Source of the DNA: BOG-1112 sp964635325
Lineage (GTDB): Bacteria > Bdellovibrionota_B > Oligoflexia > Oligoflexales > Bog-1112
Length of the DNA: 43,517 bases
Reading direction: 5' to 3'
NCBI GenBank assembly: GCA_964635325.1
Contig: CAZWOL010000024.1
Span: 1-43,517 of the forward strand
Shown: piece by piece, positions 1 to 8,532 of the stretch
Layout: every line of letters begins with the position of its first letter
Numbering within the stretch: position 1 is the stretch's first letter
The notes under the pieces: generated by a model
Database searches by the model: none
What the model was told of the DNA's origin: nothing
The model's input: the letters and a program-made list of their open reading frames with translations, nothing else
Position numbers and translations under genes: made by a program

Positions 1-12
1 GTCAGTAAATTG

Positions 13-33
13 TTTCGGTTGATTTTTCCGAAA
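13..33. terminator. Possible terminator-like hairpin at the left edge
   Basis: A 6-bp inverted repeat (TTTCGG at 13-18, CCGAAA at 28-33) encloses a 9-nt loop. A run of seven or more T begins about seven bases after the stem. It could end transcription of a gene lying left of the window. The stem is short and the T run is not directly adjacent, so this is weak. Confidence 0.25.
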
Positions 34-220
34 TATAAGTTTTTTTAAGTTGCAAAGCTAGATTTTTTGCTCAAGGAGCATTTTTCTGTTTATTAAAAGT
101 AGAAACTAGGAAGCTTCCAAAGCTCTATTCTCTCGAAATCTAAGATGTTTTTTATTTTTGCTAAGAATCCAAAAAGCCAGAACCGATAGCCGATTCTAAG
201 AACAGCTAGAGGACAGGGAT

Positions 221-2377
221 ATGAGTCATAGCAAAAAAAAGCAAGGAAGCGATCTTACGGAATTGTTGTTGAATGCAGCAGGTTATCGAAAAAGTCACAT
301 CGTTTTGTCTGCGATTCAACTCGAGATGTTTGCAGCCCTAGAAAAGGTCGACAGGGCAACGGTTCCAGCGCTAGCCGAATTTTTGAGGCTTAAAGAGCGT
401 AGTGTGGAAAAGTTGCTGGGTGGTCTTGTTGCGCTTGACCTGATCACTTTCGATGGCAAAACATATGCAAATAAACCGACAGCACGAACCTACTTATTGC
501 CAGACTCTCGTTACTATTTGGGTGAGAGTCTGCGTACACTTTTTGATATTGGACAAGACACCTGGGGAACTTTGACGAATGCTATTCGCGAGGGGGCGCC
601 TCTTGCTAAGCAGCGTACTGACGAAGCGCAAGCCAAATTTTGGCAAGATCTTACACGTGCGATTCGTCCTTTCAATATTCCAGTAGCAGAAAGTGTTGCA
701 AAGATTTTGCGTTGGAAAAAAGACTCGATTCGCAAGGTTGTGGACCTTGGTGGTGGCTCAGGGGTTTTTGGTGAAGCCTTCCTCAAAGAATTTCCAAATG
801 CAGAAGTGATTCAGGTCGACTGGCCTCATACCAACAATGAAGCCCGCAAACTGAATATGGCAGCATTCAAAGAGGGTCGATTCAAAACAGTGGACGGTGA
901 TCTTTTTGAATGTGCGTGGGAGAAAGAAGGACCTTTTGATGTTGTGATTATCTCTCACATTATTCATCAGGAAGGTTTGCCTCGAATTTCTGCCCTACTC
1001 CGACGTGCTGCAAGTGCGTTGCGTGATGGTGGTGAAATTATCATTAACGAATATTGTGTAAACGAAGAGAAAAATTTTCCACCCTATGGACTTATTTTTG
1101 GATTGAGCATGGCTCTGCAAAATACGAGTGGTGGGGTGTACTCGTATTCAGATTGCGAGAAGTTGTTCCAAGAGGTTGGTCATGAGATCTACTTGGCTTG
1201 CTCACCAGTTCCACCTTCTACGGTATTTTTCTCACGCAAGCGCAACCAGGAAAGTGCATACAAAGAGAGTGCATACAAAGAGATCGCTACACCAGATAAG
1301 AAATCAACTGTCGAAGCTATGCCAACTTCCTTTGCGGATCGTCGTTGGGATACCGTTGATGCTGCGACTCGCGAGCAATGGATGTTGGAGCTTTTCCGCA
1401 AGCAGTTGCATTTTGCAAAAGAACATAGCCGACATTGGCAAAAAAGAATTCCTGAAGATATTTTGAAAAAGCCTTCGTTGAGCAGATCGGATGTCGAAGC
1501 ATTACCGATCTTGTTCAAAGCGGAACTTCGTTTGCTGAGTCCTTATGATCTGCTTGGAAACGAACATACATCATCTTACATAGTCCGTGGTTCAGGAGCG
1601 ACAACTGGCAAGCCTTCGACGGTTTTATGGTCGAAGGGTGATTGGGATGCTGCTGTCGAAACTTCTGCGCGCTTTTTGAATGAGCGTCGCAGTTGGAAGG
1701 GTATGCGTATTTGGAATGGTTATAACCAAGGTCACGTTGCTGGTCCTGTCTTTGACGAAATTATTCGTAAGGTAGGAGCTACACCAATACCTCGACATTT
1801 CAAAAGTTCGGATGCAGAGGCTATTCAGGAAATGGAACATCTTAAGGTCGATGGCATCTTGCTGACTCCAAAAAGTGGGTCGGGTAAGGGAGGATCTCTA
1901 GAAGATTTTCTTTCAATCGATCCGAGCTTTATCGAGAGACTTGGTATCAAATGTGTTTGGGTGTCGAGCACCAACTTTGAAAAATCACTCGCCAAAGAAC
2001 TCAACGCCCTTGGTGTTGAGACGGTCGTGAATTTCTTCGGTAGCACCGAGGCTATGCCAACTGCAATTTCATGCGCTGCAGATCCTCATGGTTTTCACAT
2101 GGTACAGGGTCATGTCTATATGGAAGTGTTGGATGAGAACGGCCATCACGTGAGCTCAGGACAACGTGGGACTTTGGTGGTGTCACGCGTTGGATCGAGT
2201 GATGGTTCTCGAATCATACCAGCAGAGGCGTCACAAATTTTGCGAATGGTTGTTGGAGATAGCGCAATCTATGACAGTACGAAGTGCTCGTGTGGTCTGA
2301 GTACTCCAAAAATTTCTCAGTTACAGCGATTGCCTAAAGAAGAAAAGGTATTGGGAGGATGCGAACGATGGGACTAA
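221..2377 (+). CDS. Fusion protein: SAM-dependent O-methyltransferase plus LuxE/PaaK-like acyl-adenylating domain
   Basis: The 718-residue protein joins two enzymes. Residues about 15-95 resemble the winged-helix dimerisation domain of the acetylserotonin/hydroxyneurosporene O-methyltransferase group. Residues about 150-340 form a class I methyltransferase with glycine-rich motif I (VVDLGGGSG, 172-180) and an acidic residue after the next strand (D200). After a charged linker (340-372), residues about 375-718 resemble LuxE acyl-protein synthetase or phenylacetate-CoA ligase: a Ser/Thr/Gly phosphate loop (GSGATTGKP, 457-465), FGSTE (606-610) and a late VVGD (677-680). The region after the CSCG motif (689-692) is short, so the usual C-terminal lid of AMP-forming ligases is missing, as in LuxE. 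Such domains activate a carboxylic acid as an acyl-adenylate. It is first in a five-gene operon and overlaps the reductase gene. A purine-rich RBS precedes the ATG. Substrate unknown. Confidence 0.8.
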   Translation: MSHSKKKQGSDLTELLLNAAGYRKSHIVLSAIQLEMFAALEKVDRATVPALAEFLRLKERSVEKLLGGLVALDLITFDGKTYANKPTARTYLLPDSRYYLGESLRTLFDIGQDTWGTLTNAIREGAPLAKQRTDEAQAKFWQDLTRAIRPFNIPVAESVAKILRWKKDSIRKVVDLGGGSGVFGEAFLKEFPNAEVIQVDWPHTNNEARKLNMAAFKEGRFKTVDGDLFECAWEKEGPFDVVIISHIIHQEGLPRISALLRRAASALRDGGEIIINEYCVNEEKNFPPYGLIFGLSMALQNTSGGVYSYSDCEKLFQEVGHEIYLACSPVPPSTVFFSRKRNQESAYKESAYKEIATPDKKSTVEAMPTSFADRRWDTVDAATREQWMLELFRKQLHFAKEHSRHWQKRIPEDILKKPSLSRSDVEALPILFKAELRLLSPYDLLGNEHTSSYIVRGSGATTGKPSTVLWSKGDWDAAVETSARFLNERRSWKGMRIWNGYNQGHVAGPVFDEIIRKVGATPIPRHFKSSDAEAIQEMEHLKVDGILLTPKSGSGKGGSLEDFLSIDPSFIERLGIKCVWVSSTNFEKSLAKELNALGVETVVNFFGSTEAMPTAISCAADPHGFHMVQGHVYMEVLDENGHHVSSGQRGTLVVSRVGSSDGSRIIPAEASQILRMVVGDSAIYDSTKCSCGLSTPKISQLQRLPKEEKVLGGCERWD
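1253..1282 (+). repeat. Perfect 15-bp tandem duplication in the interdomain linker
   Basis: The unit AGTGCATACAAAGAG occurs at 1253-1267 and again at 1268-1282 with no mismatch. It adds five residues (SAYKE) in frame to the linker between methyltransferase and adenylating domains. Perfect identity suggests a recent slippage event or tolerance of linker-length change. Confidence 0.9.
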
Positions 2378-3813
2378 TAAAACATTTGCCACTCTATATA
2401 GGTGGTGTTCGCATCGACCATGATGAAGACCAAGAGGTGCAGTCTGTGCTTTCTCTTGATGCTAAGTCAAAGGTATCAGCTATGGCTGCGAATGCATCAC
2501 AGATTCGTGAGGCTTTGCGTTTTAGCGTAGCAAGTCAGAAACGTCTTGATCGTACGACTTTGCAAGAACGTATGGATGTTGTCAAGCTGGTGTTAACTGA
2601 GTATGCGAAATTTCGCAAAGAGATTGCTTGGGGTCTTGCAGAGTTTCGGGGCTTAGCAACTCAAGATAGCGAATGGATGTGTGATCTTCTGATCCAGTGG
2701 TCTCAGCAAGTCGAAGAATTGGTCTCTTCAGTATGGGGTCTGGGCGGAGAGGATGCGAAACGAGTGCTATTTAAGGACCAGCTTATGGGGCTTGTCGGCT
2801 TTCGTTCTCGTGGACAAGGAGCACTGATCACATCATCTACGATGGATGGTCCTCCTGGTGTTGCTGCAATATGTCATGCAATTTTGTCTGGAACTCATAT
2901 GATTATCCGACCAAGTTGGAGGGATGTCGTTAGTCACTTTATGTTCCAGGTCTTGCATGAACACAAACTAGACTACTATTGCCAGCTCGTTCGTTGGCAA
3001 TCTGAAGGTCCTGAAGCAATGGCATTCAATCGTCAACTGATCAGCAATGTGAAGCAAGGCATCGTGTTTTGCTCGGATAAGACATTTGATGAACTAATGT
3101 CAGGTGTTAGTGAGAAGGATGCTACTGGAAACTATAGATCAAAGGCCCATTCCGGTTATCAAAAGATTAATAAGTATGGGACGGGACTTCCACTTGTGAT
3201 TGTTAGTAAAGAGGCGGATTTAGATGCATCTATTGAAAATATCTTTGTGGGTGCTCGTCGCGGTAACGGAAAATTCTGTTTGTCGCATACGCCTGTGCTT
3301 GTCGATCGTAAAATCTACCCAGCTTTGCTTGAAAAGCTCGTTGAGCGTTCTAAGCGTGTGAAGAGCGGTGACTTGCACGATCGAACTGTAGAAAGGGGGC
3401 TGTGGGAGGCGGAAGATATCCGTAGTCTGAAGAGTGTTTTGCCAAGCTTTGGCGGACGTGTTGCGTATGGTGAATTCTACGGAAATAGTATGGACGTCAT
3501 CATTCTTGAGGACGTTCCGCAGAACTCACCCTGCCTGTCGCAAGAATTTCCCGGTACCTTGCTTGCCCTAATTCCCTACGATCGTAACGAAGACGCTATA
3601 GCGATCGCCCAAAGAAGCTTGCTCGTCAACAACCGTGAGGCTTGGACAGCTGTAAATATTTTTGGTTCGACCGAAGAGTATGAAGCGTTCTGCTCTGCTA
3701 TCGACTCCTTTCATTTCTTACGAAAAGGAATTACGTCGGAGCCGCGTTTCTTGCTTCCCCATCAAGGGAGATACTTTGCTTTCGATCTTACGCGACGACA
3801 AACCACAGCTTAA
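2368..3813 (+). CDS. Aldehyde dehydrogenase-superfamily reductase, LuxC-like (putative acyl-CoA/acyl-adenylate reductase)
   Basis: The protein is 481 residues from the chosen start. It has an ALDH-type nucleotide-binding region with an AICHAILSGTHMIIRPS stretch like the cofactor loop of the family. It also has a catalytic-Cys motif GNGKFCLSH (Cys 304 in this numbering) and a QEFPGTLLALIPY stretch near the C-terminus like the conserved EE/EFG region. An aldehyde dehydrogenase-type enzyme next to a LuxE-like adenylating domain suggests it reduces the activated acyl group to an aldehyde, as LuxC does. No luxAB is present. An ATG at 2359 is in frame, but the GGGAGG at 2353-2358 abuts it with no spacing, while it sits 9 nt before the ATG at 2368; I prefer 2368. 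The gene overlaps the end of the fusion gene by 10 bp, implying translational coupling. An ordinary aldehyde-oxidising enzyme is the main alternative. Confidence 0.75.
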   Translation: MGLIKHLPLYIGGVRIDHDEDQEVQSVLSLDAKSKVSAMAANASQIREALRFSVASQKRLDRTTLQERMDVVKLVLTEYAKFRKEIAWGLAEFRGLATQDSEWMCDLLIQWSQQVEELVSSVWGLGGEDAKRVLFKDQLMGLVGFRSRGQGALITSSTMDGPPGVAAICHAILSGTHMIIRPSWRDVVSHFMFQVLHEHKLDYYCQLVRWQSEGPEAMAFNRQLISNVKQGIVFCSDKTFDELMSGVSEKDATGNYRSKAHSGYQKINKYGTGLPLVIVSKEADLDASIENIFVGARRGNGKFCLSHTPVLVDRKIYPALLEKLVERSKRVKSGDLHDRTVERGLWEAEDIRSLKSVLPSFGGRVAYGEFYGNSMDVIILEDVPQNSPCLSQEFPGTLLALIPYDRNEDAIAIAQRSLLVNNREAWTAVNIFGSTEEYEAFCSAIDSFHFLRKGITSEPRFLLPHQGRYFAFDLTRRQTTA

Positions 3814-3827
3814 AAGGAGTTAAGCCA

Positions 3828-4193
3828 ATGAAAAAAATCAGCATCATAAGTCAATCAAATCAAGCCAATCATTATGAGAAGTTACTTAAAGATATGGACT
3901 ACTCTGTTCGTAGTCTGCAACCTCATGCATTAGAAAACACTAATATCGAAGACGATGATGCCGTCCTTGTTTGTCATTGGGATGGGTTTCAAGGCATTCT
4001 CAAAATCCCCAAGATGAAAGCTCATCTGCAAAAGAGATCCGTTGTTTTAGTAGGTCCTAAGAAATCGTTCATGGATGTTGAAAATCGTGTTCTTGATGGA
4101 TTGGTTGCATTTGTACTAGAACCTGCAGTTCCAACTTTGGTAGCATCGGTCCTCGAAGAAACATTGCGTCAGTGTGTGAATGAATCAGTTTAG
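3828..4193 (+). CDS. Small receiver-like protein without the phospho-accepting aspartate
   Basis: This 121-residue protein has the alternating strand/helix pattern of a response-regulator receiver: MKKISIIS, then DDAVLVCHWDG, then SVVLVGPKK, then VAFVLEPAVPTLVASVLEETL. At the third strand, where the phospho-accepting Asp should sit, the sequence reads VLVCHW. At the end of strand five, where Lys is expected, it has Leu-Glu-Pro. It is therefore a candidate pseudo-receiver, perhaps an adaptor or kinase modulator. It has a strong RBS (AAAAGGAG), lies 14 bp after the reductase and 13 bp before the kinase gene. The assignment is from fold pattern only; it could be an unrelated small alpha/beta protein. 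Confidence 0.5.
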   Translation: MKKISIISQSNQANHYEKLLKDMDYSVRSLQPHALENTNIEDDDAVLVCHWDGFQGILKIPKMKAHLQKRSVVLVGPKKSFMDVENRVLDGLVAFVLEPAVPTLVASVLEETLRQCVNESV

Positions 4194-4206
4194 TTAAGGA
4201 AATCTC

Positions 4207-6045
4207 ATGATCGATCGAGCAAAAATTTCATCGGACGTCTATCTGCAACTTTTTATGGATTTTTTCAAAGATAGTCCTGATCCGTTCATCACCTTGGATG
4301 CGAACTGTGATGGTATTTTGTTTGTTAATGATGCTTTTAAGAAATTGTATGGCTTAAAAAGCGATAAGCTGAGTGAGTTGATTGCAAAAGATGATCTTCC
4401 TTCTTACGAACTTTTTAAGGAAGATTTGTCCAAACTAAAAACTGCAATTTTGACATGTCGCTTGGCTGAGCGAGGTGCAAATCCAATCGATTCATTCCTG
4501 CGTGCACAAACATCTTCTGATGGTGCTGTGTTTGCCCAGGTTTTTGATATTTCTTCGGAGGCCCGTAAAAAAGAAGAAGAATCTCAGAAGAAATGGATCG
4601 GTTACTTTGAGCGCCTCTTTGCGAATAGTAAAGATATTATGAACCTCTTTTCTATGACGCAACGCAAGATTTTGCGTTGGAATCCACAGGCTGGTGTTGC
4701 GATGGGATACACAAAGGAGGATCTTGAAAACGTTCCCATCGAAAAAATTTACCCACCCGAAGAAATTATAAAGCTCGGTGATACCTTCGAAAAACTCGCA
4801 AAAATGGGCTTTGCAGAGGCTAAACTCAAGATCTATCGCAAGGGGCGTGACAACGGAGATATTTGGATCCGTGCTTTCGTTGTCCAATATGAGCCCGAGG
4901 TTTTGTGTCTTGTTCATACGATCGATATTTCGGATGAAAAAGAGCGCGAACGTATTTTGCTCAAAGAAACTCGTTTAGCAGCTTTGGGAGAAGCGAGTGC
5001 ATCGCTCGCGCATGAGATTAACAATTCTTTGCAATCTATACAATTTAATCTCTATCTTCTCAAAGAAGAAAAAGCGCGCTTGCCAGAGGACTGTTTTTCA
5101 CGTTTGGAAAAAATCGAGACCAATGTCACACATATTGGTTCTGTGGTGCGTAATATTCAGAACTACACCCATTTCTCTCGCTTTGGAAAGTCAAACGTCT
5201 TTCTTAGTTCTATTGTCGAAAGTTCTCTACAAATTTTAGAGGGCTATATCCAAAATCGACAAGTTGAGCTTTGTACCGAAATAGAGCGCAATCTTCCTCC
5301 TATCGGTGTTGATCCTAATCAAATCCAACAGATCGTACTGATTCTTCTTAAAAACGCAGTGCAAGCATTGGTCAATAGTCCGGTCCGCAAAATTACGATT
5401 ACTGCAAAAATAGATGACAGTCACCATATTATCTTGAGCATAAAAGATAGTGGAAGTGGGATGCCTGAGGAAGTTAAGCGACACCTTTTTGAATCTTTCG
5501 TTACAACCAAGCCTATAGGGGTGGGTTTAGGTTTGGGTTTGTCAGTTGCTAAGAAGCTTGCTACTGCTAATGGAGTGACCATTTCCTTCAATAGTGAAGT
5601 GGGTGTGGGTACCGAATTTATCTTAGCTTTCAATCAGCACGCATCAGATGAGCATCGTGAAGCAGCAAAAGTTTTGCTTTATGTAGATGATAAAGATTCT
5701 TTATTTCCATCATTCGAAGAATATCTTAGCGCGCAAAACATCACTGTTATTCGTTCTCGCTCAGCTAAAGAGGCGATTGGAATTTTGATGAGCAATCATA
5801 TAGACTTAATTATGTGTGCAGAAAACATGTACCCCGTTTCGGGGTATGCTTTTCTCAAAGAAGCAGCGCACACCTTCAAAGGTCCGATGTGTTTAACTCA
5901 AGATTCACATAATCCCCTAGCGACGGGAGGACAGTTGGAGCTAACTCAACATGTTGAGAAACTCCAGTATCCATGCGATGTGCAAGTGTTTTCCCAAATT
6001 ATTGCATCGATGCTTTCTCAACTGAAACCTGAGGAGTCTTCATGA
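4207..6045 (+). CDS. Soluble hybrid sensor histidine kinase, PAS-PAS-HisKA-HATPase-pseudoREC
   Basis: The 612-residue protein has no membrane segment and should be cytoplasmic. Two PAS-like domains cover about 12-118 and 130-245, followed by a dimerisation helix with H-box LAHEINN (His269). The ATPase domain shows the N-box (LLKNAVQAL, Asn383), G1 (DSGSGMP, 414-420), F-box (428-431) and G2 (GLGLGLS, 440-446). Residues 488-605 are a receiver domain in which the acidic pair after strand one is kept (DD, 494-495), but the phosphorylation site reads MCAENMYP, with Ala538 in place of Asp. The attached receiver therefore cannot take a phosphate in the normal way, and the partner is most likely the separate receiver overlapping its stop codon. 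A cytoplasmic PAS sensor fits a membrane-permeant or intracellular ligand, plausibly the product of the upstream enzymes. Confidence 0.9.
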   Translation: MIDRAKISSDVYLQLFMDFFKDSPDPFITLDANCDGILFVNDAFKKLYGLKSDKLSELIAKDDLPSYELFKEDLSKLKTAILTCRLAERGANPIDSFLRAQTSSDGAVFAQVFDISSEARKKEEESQKKWIGYFERLFANSKDIMNLFSMTQRKILRWNPQAGVAMGYTKEDLENVPIEKIYPPEEIIKLGDTFEKLAKMGFAEAKLKIYRKGRDNGDIWIRAFVVQYEPEVLCLVHTIDISDEKERERILLKETRLAALGEASASLAHEINNSLQSIQFNLYLLKEEKARLPEDCFSRLEKIETNVTHIGSVVRNIQNYTHFSRFGKSNVFLSSIVESSLQILEGYIQNRQVELCTEIERNLPPIGVDPNQIQQIVLILLKNAVQALVNSPVRKITITAKIDDSHHIILSIKDSGSGMPEEVKRHLFESFVTTKPIGVGLGLGLSVAKKLATANGVTISFNSEVGVGTEFILAFNQHASDEHREAAKVLLYVDDKDSLFPSFEEYLSAQNITVIRSRSAKEAIGILMSNHIDLIMCAENMYPVSGYAFLKEAAHTFKGPMCLTQDSHNPLATGGQLELTQHVEKLQYPCDVQVFSQIIASMLSQLKPEESS

Positions 6046-6449
6046 ATTCAGACCTAAACAATGTTCTCAAGCGCAATCGCCTAGATGGAATTCGAATACT
6101 TGTCGTCGATGATTCGGATGATCTACGCGAAATACTCGAATTTGTTTTGAAGGCAAAGGGTGCCCTTGTTGAAAGTGCACGTGATGGAGCGGAAGCGATA
6201 TCGAAGGCTCAGGCCTGTCTGTATGACCTGATTTTGATGGATATGCGAATGCCAGGACTTGATGGGTGGGATACTGCAAAAGCCATCAAGGGGAGATCGG
6301 AAAAGACGAAGATTGTGGCACTAACAGGGGACATCAATACAAGTCGTGCTGGTAGTGAAGGAGCTCCTTTTGACGCTGTCATTTCAAAACCTATAGACCC
6401 AGCTATGCTTTCCAATAGTATAATAGCGACAATTGAAAAACAGGGCTGA
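6042..6449 (+). CDS. Single-domain response regulator (CheY-like receiver)
   Basis: The 135-residue protein is a lone receiver with all key residues: acidic pair Asp23-Asp24, phospho-acceptor Asp67 in ILMDMRMPG, Thr95 and Lys116 in ISKPID. There is no output domain, so it signals by protein contact or passes phosphate on. Its ATG overlaps the kinase stop codon (ATGA) and a GAGGAG precedes it, so the two are translationally coupled. It is the obvious phospho-acceptor for the preceding kinase, whose own receiver lacks the Asp. Confidence 0.93.
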   Translation: MNSDLNNVLKRNRLDGIRILVVDDSDDLREILEFVLKAKGALVESARDGAEAISKAQACLYDLILMDMRMPGLDGWDTAKAIKGRSEKTKIVALTGDINTSRAGSEGAPFDAVISKPIDPAMLSNSIIATIEKQG

Positions 6450-6472
6450 ATTCAATGTAGAAAGTGGAGTCT

Positions 6473-6841
6473 ATGTTTCCTTTGTCGATGATTCTCTTGG
6501 GTGTTGTTGCGGGAACGATGTCGGGAATTTTTGGTATTGGAGGAGGCATTGTTCTCGTTCCTATGCTCCTCTTCATTTTTGGTTTTCGTTACCACGAAGC
6601 CACAGGAACCTCTCTCGTTGCGCTGCTGTTGCCGGTTGGGATACTTGGAGCCTGGCAATACTACCGCAGTGGTAAAATTACTGAGGCAGATATATTTGCA
6701 GGACTCATGATTGCATTAGGAATGTTTGTTGGTACCTATATCGGCGCACGCATTGCTATGCCTATACCGGAGGCCTATCTTCGTAAAGGCTTTGCTATTG
6801 TTCTTCTTGTTGCTGCTGTTAGGACGTGGATGAGTAGCTAG
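6473..6841 (+). CDS. Half-length TauE/SafE-family membrane permease
   Basis: This protein of about 122 residues has around four hydrophobic helices. It starts with the family's N-terminal signature of Gly-rich helix (GTMSGIFGIGGGIVLVPML), then an HEATGTSL loop and GTYIGARIA. Full TauE/SafE proteins (anion or sulfite-type export) are about 250 residues built from two such halves; only one half is present, so it would need to dimerise. An ATG at 6473 with a nearby GGAG is preferred; an in-frame GTG lies at 6464. It follows the response regulator after 23 bp and may be co-transcribed. Its substrate is not evident. Confidence 0.75.
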   Translation: MFPLSMILLGVVAGTMSGIFGIGGGIVLVPMLLFIFGFRYHEATGTSLVALLLPVGILGAWQYYRSGKITEADIFAGLMIALGMFVGTYIGARIAMPIPEAYLRKGFAIVLLVAAVRTWMSS

Positions 6842-6845
6842 ATGG

Positions 6846-6914
6846 GTCGAGTGTCGACTGTGGATCCCTGCTCTAATAACTTCATGTTCGTCACTCCGAG
6901 CTCAGCCGAGGAGT
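6846..6914. other. Short intergenic stretch with two small hairpins
   Basis: The 206-bp gap between the permease and the next gene holds two inverted repeats: GTCGA/TCGAC around a 3-nt loop (6846-6858) and ACTCC/GGAGT around a 12-nt loop (6893-6914). Neither has a following T run. They may be part of a leader or Rho-dependent end; no RNA family is recognisable. Confidence 0.25.
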
Positions 6915-7047
6915 CGCCTGCTTAGCCAATTTGTAAGATGATATTAGCTACGTAGGGATCAAGAGTTTGATGCTTTAACAATCCTTGCAATCCTGAGAAG
7001 AATGCGTATGCTCCGCTCTTTCACGATCCACTTAAAGATTGAGTTTT

Positions 7048-8532
7048 ATGGAAGCCCCTTTCGATACGATTTTATCTCTTCCTCAAGACGAGCTCTGCTC
7101 GGTTCTACGTTATCGTAAGTTTAATTCACGTTTGTTGCCTGTTGATGATGCTTACTTTGATTTTCTTTGTGCATCTCTTAAAGATGAGCGCATAAAGGTA
7201 CGACGCTACGCTGCGATTGCGGTTGGTCGAGAGTCAGAAGACATAAGCATAGAGCAATCTCAAAAACTAGAGCAGGCTCTATTGCAATCTTGGCAGCAAA
7301 GTCCCCAAGATAATGAACGACGCCCAATTGCAGAGGCTTTAGGTAAAGTGGGATCGCATGCTGCAGAGCAGCTCTTGCAAAGTGTAGAGACTCAAGATGT
7401 GCTCCTACAAAAATCTTTGTCGAAGGCTTTGCTTTTGCTCGCACGTCGTCAGTCCAAAGCACATGCGACTGTTTGGATGATGAATCGTAAGCACAATGAT
7501 GATCTGCAGGTGCGAGCTTGGTGCCGTCATGGTTTGGAGAGTCTCGTTGCGTTTGCTTTTGATGAGCAAAAAGCATCCTTCACTGTACAAGGAAGCGGTC
7601 TGGGTTGGGTTGATTTGCTTCTACATAATTCTCCTCTTGAGCTATACAAAAATCGCTTTGCCCTAGATTTTGGTTTCACTCTACCTGTCGCATCGGATTT
7701 GTCTCGAAATACGGCTAAAGTTATTGCGGAAACACTTTTGAGTCCGTTCGCTCAAAGTGTTTTCTCGACATTCGCAAGCGCTCCCTATCGTGTGCGTGTG
7801 GAGTTGATGAATTCTGGAACGCAGCGTTCGCTTCAATGGGAGATTGCAGAACAGATTGCACAACTATCGAAAGCAAGTGGTTTTGACGTGCTCAATGATT
7901 CGCGGCAAGCTGATTGGGAAGCTGTCATTTCGTTTGCAGATAACTCCATAGATCTGAAACCCAAAAGTTTTGTAGATCCTAGATTTTTTTATCGCTTAAA
8001 AGATGTTCCTGCAGCCTCCCATCCAACCATAGCAGCAGCACTTGCATACGTTGCTGGGGTTCGCAAAGATGATGTGGTATGGGATCCCTTTGTGGGCTCA
8101 GGATCAGAGCTGATCGAGCGTCACCAATTGGGTGCATACCGTCAGTTGATCGGAAGTGATCTGGAACTTGCAGCATTGGAGAACACGCGTACTAACATGG
8201 AATGCGCAGGGTTGCCTATGCATTCTTCTTCGATTGTATTGATCAAAGCAGATGCGCTGAGCTACAGGCCTCAAACTCCAGTGAGTTTGATTGTTAGTAA
8301 CCCACCTATGGGTCGACGTGTTCAGGTGCACGATGCAGAAGCTCTTCTACTTGCTTTTGTTCGACGTCTTCCACAAATCTTGCATCCTAAGGGGCGCTTG
8401 GTATGGATGTCACCTTTTCCTCAAAAACTCGATCGTGAACTTAGAGCCTTGGGGCTCACTAAGACCTTTCATCGGAAGGTCGACATGGGAGGTTTTTCTG
8501 CAGAATTACAAAAGTGGGAAGGTGGTGTCTAG
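7048..8532 (+). CDS. HEAT-like repeat protein fused to an RNA/DNA methyltransferase domain
   Basis: The protein is about 494 residues. The first 170 or so are alpha-helical with HEAT-like pairs (for example VRRYAAIAVG and RRPIAEALGKVGSHAAEQLL). A middle region of about 140 residues is of unclear fold and could act as an RNA-binding THUMP-like module. The C-terminal part is a class I methyltransferase of the UPF0020/TrmN/RlmL type, with motif I WDPFVGSGSELIE (about 345-357) and motif IV NPPMG (418-422), the N-acceptor signature (NPPY/NPPF) with Met in place of the aromatic residue. It probably methylates a guanine or adenine N in RNA. An in-frame TTG lies at 7039; I chose the ATG. It overlaps the Zur-like gene tail to tail by 4 bp. 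Confidence 0.7.
   Translation: MEAPFDTILSLPQDELCSVLRYRKFNSRLLPVDDAYFDFLCASLKDERIKVRRYAAIAVGRESEDISIEQSQKLEQALLQSWQQSPQDNERRPIAEALGKVGSHAAEQLLQSVETQDVLLQKSLSKALLLLARRQSKAHATVWMMNRKHNDDLQVRAWCRHGLESLVAFAFDEQKASFTVQGSGLGWVDLLLHNSPLELYKNRFALDFGFTLPVASDLSRNTAKVIAETLLSPFAQSVFSTFASAPYRVRVELMNSGTQRSLQWEIAEQIAQLSKASGFDVLNDSRQADWEAVISFADNSIDLKPKSFVDPRFFYRLKDVPAASHPTIAAALAYVAGVRKDDVVWDPFVGSGSELIERHQLGAYRQLIGSDLELAALENTRTNMECAGLPMHSSSIVLIKADALSYRPQTPVSLIVSNPPMGRRVQVHDAEALLLAFVRRLPQILHPKGRLVWMSPFPQKLDRELRALGLTKTFHRKVDMGGFSAELQKWEGGV

Noticed and set aside
221..3813. Bioluminescence (lux) operon, because of LuxE-like and LuxC-like proteins
   Set aside because: No luciferase subunits or LuxD are present, and the adenylating domain is fused to a methyltransferase.
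4492..4917. 141-codon open frame on the reverse strand inside the histidine kinase gene
   Set aside because: It lies wholly within a well-supported kinase gene, has no RBS or family features, and is a compositional shadow.
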